From positions 496,001 through 560,000 of the forward strand of contig NZ_CP041692.1 in NCBI RefSeq assembly GCF_007362775.1: DNA of 64,000 bases, in the 5' to 3' direction. The DNA comes from Microlunatus elymi. Lineage in GTDB: Bacteria; Actinomycetota; Actinomycetes; Propionibacteriales; Propionibacteriaceae. Made by a program: the position numbers and the translations under genes. Below, piece after piece: positions 1 through 7,221 of this stretch (its first letter is position 1; the number at the start of each line of letters is the position of its first letter). Under the pieces are notes generated by a model. That model saw only the letters and a program-made list of their open reading frames with translations. It did no database searches and was not told the DNA's origin.

Positions 1-657
1 CCGAAGGCGTACCTCAGAGACCAGCTTGGACTCCGCTCCGTTCGCAAGATCAACCAGGTCGCGAACTTCGCGCTCGTGGAGTGGTCCGACAACATCGCGA
101 TCAGCGACGATCCGCCGAACAAGTACTGGCCAGCGGAGGTTGCCGCCAAGAACCTGGACGAGAACCGCCGGTGGCGGCAGGAACAGTGGCATGCACTACC
201 TGTCGACTGGACGATGCTGGGGTACGAAGAGTTCGTGAACCAGCGCCGCAACCTCATTGCGGCTGTCACCTACGAGGGTTTCAAGCGGCTGACCGACGCG
301 AATTACGAGCCGGACCTCAGTCGGCCGGACGCAGATACCGATGGTGGTTTGAATCCGCTGCTGCTGCCGACCCTCGAAAACCTCGTGACTGCGGGCTGGC
401 TTCCGGCAGGGACGCTACTTGAGCCGGTGGACGATGCGAGTAGCAACACTGCCGAAATCACGGAAGACGCTTACATCAAGGTTGGTGATCACACCTGTGA
501 GACGGTCGACATCGCCGCCAGGGAGGACAATGTCGATGTCGAATCGGGTTGGGACTACTGGCGGGCCCGTCTCGACACCGAAGATGAGCCCATCCTGCTG
601 TCTGAGCTCCGGATCCGGGCGGCGCACGCAGGGATCACGACGGCTCCTGCCGACTAG
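1..657 (+). CDS. DUF262/HNH (GmrSD-like) protein with RAMA-like C-terminal domain, 3' fragment
   Basis: The reading frame is open from base 1 and the true start lies outside the window. The first 90 residues match the end of DUF262/DUF1524 proteins: the INQVANFALVEWSDN stretch, the PPNKYWP motif and the PVDW...YEEFVNQRRNLI segment that follow the HNH core in GmrSD-type modification-dependent endonucleases. From about residue 110 the protein has the layout of a RAMA or DUF4357-like domain: NLVTAGWLPAGTLL, then an AEITEDAYIKVGDHTCE strand pair, then GWDYWRARL and a closing leucine-rich segment. RAMA domains are found in restriction and methylase proteins, so a role in recognising DNA is plausible. 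The catalytic parts are outside the window. The gene is followed by a strong convergent terminator. Family call is from motif memory; function is inference. Confidence 0.6.
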   Translation, partial: PKAYLRDQLGLRSVRKINQVANFALVEWSDNIAISDDPPNKYWPAEVAAKNLDENRRWRQEQWHALPVDWTMLGYEEFVNQRRNLIAAVTYEGFKRLTDANYEPDLSRPDADTDGGLNPLLLPTLENLVTAGWLPAGTLLEPVDDASSNTAEITEDAYIKVGDHTCETVDIAAREDNVDVESGWDYWRARLDTEDEPILLSELRIRAAHAGITTAPAD

Positions 658-809
658 AGTCGCCACCGGATGACCGCAAGTTCAGCTTCGCTGACCAGCA
701 TGTGACCCGCGGTGATCGCGATTCGCGCGATCTGCTGCGAGGTCATGCTTCCTCAGTTGGAGGGTACGCCGGTGACGGTTCGGCGCGCTGTCGATTGTGC
801 ATGATGTAG

Positions 810-850
810 GCCGATCGCCCGGCGTACCCCCGACGGGCCGGGCGATCGGC
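810..850. terminator. Bidirectional hairpin terminator between convergent genes
   Basis: A perfect 14-bp inverted repeat (GCCGATCGCCCGGC at 810-823 and its complement at 837-850) with a 13-base loop lies between the plus-strand gene ending at 657 and the minus-strand gene ending at 894. There is no T-run, as is usual for high-GC actinobacteria. Position and symmetry suit a shared terminator. Confidence 0.6.
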
Positions 851-893
851 TGCACGCTCCGGGTTGGCACAGAGCGCGCGCTCGGGAGGCGTC

Positions 894-2312
894 TTATGCG
901 ACGCCCTTGGTGGCATCGACGGCCGCGACAGCAGCCTCCGAGTGCGGCGCACCGGCAAGAGCAGTCAGGGCGTCGTCGAGCAGCCGGTGAATTGTGGTGT
1001 TGATCTTGGTGCACTCGCTTTCGATCTTGCCGGCGTTCTTCTGGATGGTGCCGGCGATCTTCTTCACCGTGTCGATCTTGACCAGCTCCTCGATCGCGTC
1101 GGCGATCTTCTCCTCGGCGGTCTCGATCTCCGCACTGCCGGTACGGATCGACGCCGCGATCGCCGTCGTGCGCAGCAGCATCACTGCGGTGCGCAGGAGT
1201 TCGGCGTCGTCCTCGGCGGGATCGAACGCCATCACCACCCGGCGCGGACCGAGGATCCGAATGCTCTGATCGCAGTTCTGCTCCCGGGTCCGTACGATCC
1301 CCAGTGCCGCCTGCGCACCCCGATTGCGCTCGGCCTCATCGAAGTAGCCGACCCACCCCTTGCGGTCGGAGTCGGTGACCTCGATCACCACCTGCGCGGA
1401 TCCGCCGTCGACATTCAGCACACCGTCGCCCTTCTTGCTCCGCGGCACCAGCCCCACGGTCTTGGTCGTGTCGGCGTACTCGTCGCCGAGGCCGGTCGCG
1501 ATCTGCTGCATCAGCGCGTGGATCTGGGCCTCAAAGTTGTTCCCCTTGATCGGCGTGACGCTGGCCAGCGTCGTACGCGCCTCCTGCACCTTGAGCGCGG
1601 TCACCAGTGCCTCGACCTTTTCTGCGAGTGCGCGATGGTTCTTGTCCATCTGCTCGGCGACCTTTGACTGCTCGCTCGTGATGGCGGCGATGTGCTTGGC
1701 CATCGGAGACGTCGGATCGGACGGATCGAACTGACGAGCCGCCTTCTCGATCAGCTTGTTGGTGCTGTCCTGGGTCCTTTCGTTGAGCCCGGTTCCGAAC
1801 CGTTCGAGCAGCACCTGCAGCTGACTGGCGAGCTCCGGGTGATCGCCGCCGATCAGCCTGTGCAGCTCCGCGGCAAATTCCTTCTTGGCAACGTCCACGG
1901 CCCGCGTGAACTCCTTGCGCTGAGTCTCCTCGGCGTCGGCGAACGCCTTGCGCGACGCCTCGGTCGCCTTCGTCACGGCCTCGCTCGCATCCTTCACCAC
2001 GCGCTCGGTCAGTTCGGTTGCGCGGTCGGTGGCCCGTACGGTCTTGTCCTCGACCTCCTTGAGCAGCTGCTCGAACGCGCGGGCATCGGTGGCCTGACCG
2101 GTCACGGCGAGTGCATACGCGCCGAGCTTCAGCGCTTCGACGGCGAACGCGGTCAGATCGGCCGCGGCCAGTGTCTCGTTGTCCTCGACGATGCGGTCGC
2201 GGACGCCCGTCGTCCAGCGGCAGGCCTCGCGAGCGATCGCCTCATCGGAGACGGTGAGGTGTTCGATGACGACGGCGCGGAGTTCGTCGTCGAAGTGTGC
2301 ATTCTGCGTCAT
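894..2312 (-). CDS. Coiled-coil protein with PD-(D/E)XK-like core
   Basis: 472 residues. The ATG at 2310-2312 is preceded by a strong AAGGAGGAG ribosome site, so I prefer it to upstream starts. Residues about 75-245 are highly charged and heptad-like (KATEASRKAFADAEE and similar), consistent with a long coiled coil. Residues about 255-370 look like a restriction-endonuclease fold: a helix with FEAQIHALMQQ, then KGDGVLNVDG, then QVVIEVTDSD, giving Asp296 and Glu311. The usual Lys after the Glu is replaced (EVT), so the core may be inactive or use a variant residue. A second short helical tail follows. It is transcribed away from the HTH/methylase-like gene at 2496 across an operator-like palindrome. 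DUF2130-type proteins have a similar coiled-coil plus nuclease layout, but I cannot confirm membership. Confidence 0.6.
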   Translation of the reverse strand: MTQNAHFDDELRAVVIEHLTVSDEAIAREACRWTTGVRDRIVEDNETLAAADLTAFAVEALKLGAYALAVTGQATDARAFEQLLKEVEDKTVRATDRATELTERVVKDASEAVTKATEASRKAFADAEETQRKEFTRAVDVAKKEFAAELHRLIGGDHPELASQLQVLLERFGTGLNERTQDSTNKLIEKAARQFDPSDPTSPMAKHIAAITSEQSKVAEQMDKNHRALAEKVEALVTALKVQEARTTLASVTPIKGNNFEAQIHALMQQIATGLGDEYADTTKTVGLVPRSKKGDGVLNVDGGSAQVVIEVTDSDRKGWVGYFDEAERNRGAQAALGIVRTREQNCDQSIRILGPRRVVMAFDPAEDDAELLRTAVMLLRTTAIAASIRTGSAEIETAEEKIADAIEELVKIDTVKKIAGTIQKNAGKIESECTKINTTIHRLLDDALTALAGAPHSEAAVAAVDATKGVA

Positions 2313-2495
2313 GGCTCCTCCTTCGAGCGGATGTCGCCGCGCCGGACGACGCGGAGTTGCGTCAAACACTGCGACCTGAGTGTGCGGATGTCGATGCAGA
2401 TCTCTGATAAGGGGGATTATCAGTTAGAGCCGCTACACAGCTACCGGCGCTTGACGTAACGTTCTGAAGGACGCACCTCGGAGAGGAGGATGATC
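2313..2495. promoter_or_regulatory. Divergent promoter region with perfect palindrome
   Basis: The 183-bp region between two divergent genes holds the perfect inverted repeat CTGATAA (2404-2410) / TTATCAG (2417-2423) with a 6-bp spacer, in an AT-richer patch. A TTGAC-like hexamer lies at about 2451-2456. The direct repeat GCGGATGTCG occurs twice further upstream. This is a likely operator for one or both genes; the HTH protein at 2496 is a candidate binder. Confidence 0.55.
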
Positions 2496-4409
2496 GTGAC
2501 TTCACAGATCGCAACGCTGACCCTGCAGGACATCGCCACGCTGGCGAAGGTCCGTCGGCCGGTCGTGTCGATGTGGCGACGGCGTCCCTCCGTACGGGGC
2601 CAGAAGTTCGACTTCCCCGCTGCCATCACGACCATCGGCGGCGTCGAGCACTTCGACCGTGACCAGGTGGTCGGCTGGCTGCAGGCCACGGGGCGCGGCA
2701 ACAACACCGAAACACACCTCGACGCGAGCGCGCTCGCCGTTCCTGATGACGCGGATCCGGAGCACTTGATCACCTTGCTCTGCCTGCACGCTCTGAGCCA
2801 GCAGCAGCTCGCCGGCCGATCTCACGAGGACCTGATCGCGCTGGCCGAGGAGGCCGATCCCGATGATCTGCTCCTGCTGACCGAGGTCCGAGGCCGCACC
2901 GCCTCGTCCGAGGAGCTTGAGTTCATCGACCAGCTGACCGAGGTCTCGTTCGGCCCGTCAGACGCGTTGGACCGGCTCGGCTCATCTCGACTCGCCCGAC
3001 GTATTGGCACGGCGTCCTTCGTTGCTGGCAAGGAGGTGGACGCGGCGCTGGTACGGATCTTGCAGACCGTGGCCACGGCCGTACGGATCGAGCTGGAGGC
3101 GACGGCTCCGGGTCCATGCGCCATCGCTCCGCAGCTTGATCAGCACACCCTCCGTGAGTTGACCGAGGGCTTTGCCGGCGTCGTCGTCGACGATGATCAC
3201 CAGGGCCGGAGGTATCGCAGGTACGCGGTGCTCCACGGTGCCGAGTTGGCCGAGCACCCGGCGGCGACGCTTCACGTGCTGTCCGTGATCGGTACGGAGC
3301 CGAGGGAATCCCTGCAACGGATCGACGAGTGCGTGCTGAGCCTGGGGCCCCATGACGCGGCGGTTATCGTCGGCGGCTCCTCTGTCACCTGCGAGGCGAT
3401 GGTCGGCGACCTGGAGAGGCTGCGAGCTCAGACGCTGCGAGGCTCGGGACTTGCAGTGGCGCTGCGGTTGCCGCGCGGACTCCGCAAGGCGGCGCACCGA
3501 CAGAGCCTTGGGCTGTGGGTGGTTCTCGGGGCCCCTCCCAGAGACAGCAACCCCGTGTTGCAGGTTGCCGATCTTGCCGGCGTGGACATTGATCACGGCG
3601 ATCTGGCCTCGGACATCACAGCCGCGCTGTCCCACGTGCCGGGCCGGGCGTTCCGCTACACCCGGGCGACCCGGCTGGCGACCGCTCTGGCGGGCGGACC
3701 GGTCGTTCCGCCCGGAGTGCAGGCGATCCGGGCGATGAGTCGGCCGGAAGACGATCTTGATCGGGTCCGTTCGGCTTCGTTGGTCACCAGCGAGCCGATC
3801 CCGGGCTTCGACGTCGAGGTCGAACCGTCGCCGAACACCATCCGAGCGCGCCAGCGTACGCTGCGCGAGTTACAAGCAGGCGGCAAGATCAAATTCATCC
3901 GCGGCAGTCGGGTGACCAGGGATGGACACGATCCGCGAGGCACGGTCCGTGTACTGTCAGCCGACGGCAGCTACGAAGATCTCCGACTGGATCCGTTCGA
4001 TGTAGCGCGGGCGTATCCCAAGATCAAATCGACCGAACCCGGCGACGTCGTCTTCCTGGAAAAGCCTCGCCCGCTGGCGCGAGTTGATCATGATGGCGGA
4101 TCGCTGGTGCCGTCGCCGAATCGGATCCTTCGACTCACCGACGCGGCCACGATCGGGCCCGACACCTTGGCTGCCCTGATCAACGAAACGGCTCGGCCCG
4201 GCACCGAATGGCAGACCTGGATGGTGCCCGAGCTTGGCTCCTCCGAGGCTGACGCACTCGATCAAGCACTCCGTGGAGCCGCCACGCGGGCGGAACAGCT
4301 CCAGCGTCATCTCGACACCCTCCACGAACTCACCGCGAGCCTGATCCAAGCAACAGCCGCCGGGTCCGTCATGATCAAGCCCACCACGACAAGTCAGAAA
4401 GCAGGATGA
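2496..4409 (+). CDS. HTH protein with degenerate N6-adenine methylase-like region
   Basis: 637 residues from the GTG at 2496, which has AGGAGG six bases upstream; an ATG at 2490 abuts that site and is less likely. Residues about 8-65 form a MerR/excisionase-like HTH (LQDIATLAKVRRPVVSMWRRRP, then a FDRDQVVGWLQATGRGNN segment). This N-terminus is typical of a class of actinobacterial N-6 DNA methylases. The middle retains the segment following the catalytic motif in such enzymes (LGPHDAAVIVGG, LRGSGLAVALRLPRGLR), but I find neither the AdoMet motif (DPxxGSGG) nor NPPY/F. The C-terminus has a TRD-like region and a helical end (ALDQALRGAATRAEQLQRHL) as in type I S or M subunits. It ends four bases before the likely hsdM start. 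It may be a non-catalytic specificity or regulatory subunit; that is inference. Confidence 0.6.
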   Translation: MTSQIATLTLQDIATLAKVRRPVVSMWRRRPSVRGQKFDFPAAITTIGGVEHFDRDQVVGWLQATGRGNNTETHLDASALAVPDDADPEHLITLLCLHALSQQQLAGRSHEDLIALAEEADPDDLLLLTEVRGRTASSEELEFIDQLTEVSFGPSDALDRLGSSRLARRIGTASFVAGKEVDAALVRILQTVATAVRIELEATAPGPCAIAPQLDQHTLRELTEGFAGVVVDDDHQGRRYRRYAVLHGAELAEHPAATLHVLSVIGTEPRESLQRIDECVLSLGPHDAAVIVGGSSVTCEAMVGDLERLRAQTLRGSGLAVALRLPRGLRKAAHRQSLGLWVVLGAPPRDSNPVLQVADLAGVDIDHGDLASDITAALSHVPGRAFRYTRATRLATALAGGPVVPPGVQAIRAMSRPEDDLDRVRSASLVTSEPIPGFDVEVEPSPNTIRARQRTLRELQAGGKIKFIRGSRVTRDGHDPRGTVRVLSADGSYEDLRLDPFDVARAYPKIKSTEPGDVVFLEKPRPLARVDHDGGSLVPSPNRILRLTDAATIGPDTLAALINETARPGTEWQTWMVPELGSSEADALDQALRGAATRAEQLQRHLDTLHELTASLIQATAAGSVMIKPTTTSQKAG

Positions 4410-4411
4410 CG

Positions 4412-6037
4412 ATGCCACCGCGTACGAAGAAGAAGGAGCCCCAGGCGCCTTCGACGATGAAGGAGCTCAAGGACACGTTGTGGAAGGCGGCCGACCGGCT
4501 CCGGGGCTCGCTGTCGGCCAACCAGTACAAGGACGTCATCCTCGGCCTGGTGTTCCTGAAGTACGTCTCGGACGCGTACGAGGAGCGGCGCGAGGCCATC
4601 CGGGCCGAGCTGCAGTCCGAATACGACGAAGATCAAATCGCCGACCTGATCGACGACCCGGAGGAGTATCAGGGCTACGGCGTGTTCGTTGTGCCGCCGG
4701 AGGCACGCTGGTCGTTCCTGGCCGAAAACGCCAAGGGAACATCAGGCACCGATGGACAGATCGAACAGAACATCGGCTCGCTGGTCGACCGCGCGATGGA
4801 CGCGATCATGAACGCGAATGAGAATCTGCGCGGCACGTTGCCGCGGCTGTACAACCGGGACAACATCGATCAACGCCGGCTCGGCGAGCTGATCGATCTG
4901 TTCAACAGCGCGCGGTTCAGCCGGCAGGGCGAGCATCGGGCCCGCGATCTGATGGGCGAGGTTTACGAGTACTTCCTCGGCAACTTCGCTCGCGCGGAAG
5001 GTAAGCGGGGAGGCGAATTCTTCACCCCGCGCAGCGTGGTCCGGGTGTTGGTCGAAGTGCTGGAACCCAACAAGGGAAGGGTTTACGACCCGTGCTGTGG
5101 GTCAGGTGGCATGTTCGTGCAGACCGACGCGTTCATCCGCGAACACGACGGGGACCCGAAGGACATCGCGATCTACGGCCAGGAGTCGATCGAGGAGACC
5201 TGGCGGATGGCCAAGATGAACCTGGCCATCCACGGCATCGACAACAAGGGGCTCGGCTCGCGCTGGAATGACACGTTTGGCCGGGACATGCACGCCGATG
5301 TCGAGATGGACTTCGTGATGGCGAATCCGCCGTTCAACATCAAACACTGGACCAGGAGCGTTGAGGACCCGCGCTGGACCTTCGGCGTCCCGCCGGCCAA
5401 CAACGCCAACTACGCGTGGATCCAGCACATCCTGTCCAAGCTCGCACCCGGCGGCACCGCAGGTGTGGTGATGGCGAACGGTTCGATGTCGTCGCAGTCC
5501 AACGGTGAGGGCGACATCCGCGCTCGCATTGTCGAGGCTGATCTTGTTTCCTGCATGGTCGCGCTGCCGACCCAGCTCTTCCGCAGCACCGGAATCCCGG
5601 TTTGCGTTTGGTTCTTCGCCAAGGACAAGACCGCGGGCAAGCAGGGGTCCATCGATCGATCCGGCCAGATGCTCTTCATCGACGCCCGCGAGCTGGGCTA
5701 CATGGTCGACCGGGCCGAGCGCGCGCTGACCATGGAAGAGATCGTCAAGATCGGCGACACCTTCCACGCCTGGCGCGGATCCCCTTCTGCAGAAGCAAAA
5801 GACCTGCAGTACGAGGACGTGCCCGGCTTCTGCAAGTCGGCGACGCTGACAGAGATCAAGGACGCCGGCTATGCGCTGACTCCGGGTCGCTACGTCGGTG
5901 CGGCTGAAGCAGAGGACGACGGCGAACCGATCGACGCCAAGATCAACAGGCTCACCAAGGAGTTATTGGAAGCCTTTGACGAGTCGGCGCGGTTGGAGAA
6001 GGTCGTCCGCGAGCAGCTGGAGCGGGTCGATGGCTGA
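4412..6037 (+). CDS. hsdM: Type I restriction-modification system M subunit (N6-adenine methyltransferase)
   Basis: The M subunit transfers methyl groups from AdoMet to adenine and combines with HsdS and HsdR. The N-terminus (TMKELKDTLWKAADRLRG, LGLVFLKYVSDAYEERR) is the HsdM N-terminal domain. AdoMet motif I VYDPCCGSGGMF lies at about residues 224-235 and the catalytic NPPF at about 303-306. Length of 541 is normal. The ATG at 4412 sits about six bases after a GCAGGA ribosome site and is preferred to the ATG at 4406 that overlaps the stop of the preceding gene. The stop overlaps the hsdS start by eight bases, so the two are translationally coupled. The gene looks intact and functional. Confidence 0.95.
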   Translation: MPPRTKKKEPQAPSTMKELKDTLWKAADRLRGSLSANQYKDVILGLVFLKYVSDAYEERREAIRAELQSEYDEDQIADLIDDPEEYQGYGVFVVPPEARWSFLAENAKGTSGTDGQIEQNIGSLVDRAMDAIMNANENLRGTLPRLYNRDNIDQRRLGELIDLFNSARFSRQGEHRARDLMGEVYEYFLGNFARAEGKRGGEFFTPRSVVRVLVEVLEPNKGRVYDPCCGSGGMFVQTDAFIREHDGDPKDIAIYGQESIEETWRMAKMNLAIHGIDNKGLGSRWNDTFGRDMHADVEMDFVMANPPFNIKHWTRSVEDPRWTFGVPPANNANYAWIQHILSKLAPGGTAGVVMANGSMSSQSNGEGDIRARIVEADLVSCMVALPTQLFRSTGIPVCVWFFAKDKTAGKQGSIDRSGQMLFIDARELGYMVDRAERALTMEEIVKIGDTFHAWRGSPSAEAKDLQYEDVPGFCKSATLTEIKDAGYALTPGRYVGAAEAEDDGEPIDAKINRLTKELLEAFDESARLEKVVREQLERVDG

Positions 6038-7157
6038 ACTTATCGAATACACGCTTGGTGAGTTGACAATCAACTTTGACTCCGCACGGCGGCCGATCAA
6101 GTCGAGTGATCGGACCTCAGGGGAGACTCCGTACTACGGGGCGAGCGGCATCGTTGATTGGGTAGTTGGACACACCCACGACGGTGACTTCCTCCTTATA
6201 TCCGAGGACGGTGAGAATCTCCGGTCACGGTCTGCCCCGATCGCATTCGAGACTCATGGCAAGGTGTGGGTCAACAACCACGCGCATGTGGTAGCCGGAC
6301 GCAACCCGGCCGATACAAGATTGCTGCGGTACGCGCTGGCACAGACAGACATTGCCGGTTATCTGACGGGAAGTGCGCAGCCCAAGCTCAGCAAATCGGC
6401 AATGGAGTCAATACGACTTCGTCTTCCGACGTGTGACTCACGTCACGCCATCGCCGAAGTCCTGGGCGCCCTCGACGACAAGATCGCCGCCAACGACCGC
6501 ACTGTTCGGGTGTTGGGGAACCTGTCGGCCGCGCTCCTTGAGGCGGAACTCTCCAAGGGCCAGAGGTCGGTTCCGCTTGGCGAGCTCGCAACGTTTCACA
6601 ACCGGCGCCGTGTGCCGTTGTCCGGACGTGAACGCGAGTCACGCAACGGTACGGTTCCGTACTACGGCGCTGCAGGTCAGCTAGACACCGTAGACGAAGC
6701 CCTGTTCAATGAGCCGCTCTCGCTGGTTGGTGAAGATGGCACAGTCATGCGCGATGGCGGGCAGCCGGTCGTCCAATACATCTGGGGGCCAAGCTGGGTG
6801 AACAATCACGCCCATGTCCTGACAGGAAATGGGATCTCGACGGAGTTGCTCAGCATTCTTCTTCGTCGGCTGAACGTGGCTCATCTTGTGACTGGTGCCG
6901 TCCAACCGAAGTTGAGCATGGGCAATCTCAAGTCCCTCGAGGTCGCAGTGCCACGAGACCCGACCGCGATCGAGAGACGCGCACAAGCACATCTGGCAAT
7001 GCACCGGGCAACTACGGACGAGAACACGATTCTCGCCCGGACCCGCGACGAGCTACTCCCGCTGCTGATGTCCGGCAAGGTCCGGGTCGGGTCGAAACAG
7101 GTCGACGCGCGTGACTTTATCGCCACGGACGGTGACCAACCGGTAGCGACAGAATAA
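6030..7157 (+). CDS. hsdS: Type I restriction system S (specificity) subunit
   Basis: 375 residues with two target-recognition domains. The first half has PYYGASGIVDWVVG, SEDGENLR, WVNNHAHVV and TGSAQPKLSKSAMES; the second half repeats the pattern as PYYGAAGQLDTVDE, GEDGTVM, WVNNHAHVLTG and TGAVQPKLSMGNLKS. Each half ends in a conserved helical spacer (DDKIAANDRTVRVLGNLS; RATTDENTILARTRDELLP). This duplication defines HsdS, which sets the bipartite DNA site for methylation and cleavage. The start ATG lies inside the end of hsdM. Base composition is slightly less GC-rich than the neighbours, as is common for fast-evolving S subunits. The DNA site cannot be read from sequence alone. Confidence 0.93.
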   Translation: MAELIEYTLGELTINFDSARRPIKSSDRTSGETPYYGASGIVDWVVGHTHDGDFLLISEDGENLRSRSAPIAFETHGKVWVNNHAHVVAGRNPADTRLLRYALAQTDIAGYLTGSAQPKLSKSAMESIRLRLPTCDSRHAIAEVLGALDDKIAANDRTVRVLGNLSAALLEAELSKGQRSVPLGELATFHNRRRVPLSGRERESRNGTVPYYGAAGQLDTVDEALFNEPLSLVGEDGTVMRDGGQPVVQYIWGPSWVNNHAHVLTGNGISTELLSILLRRLNVAHLVTGAVQPKLSMGNLKSLEVAVPRDPTAIERRAQAHLAMHRATTDENTILARTRDELLPLLMSGKVRVGSKQVDARDFIATDGDQPVATE

Positions 7158-7221
7158 GCTCGGGTAAGTCGTGAATAAGTGTGGGTAAGTCTGGGTATGG
7201 TTCGGTAGAGGGGGAGTGAGG
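7158..7221 (+). promoter_or_regulatory. Short direct repeats upstream of the AlbA/ATPase gene
   Basis: The spacer after hsdS holds GGGTAAGT at 7162-7169 and 7183-7190, 21 bp apart (two helical turns), followed by the related GGGTATGG. The stretch is AT-richer than its surroundings. It could be an internal operator or promoter for the two downstream genes. The ribosome site GGGGGAG lies at its end. Confidence 0.35.
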
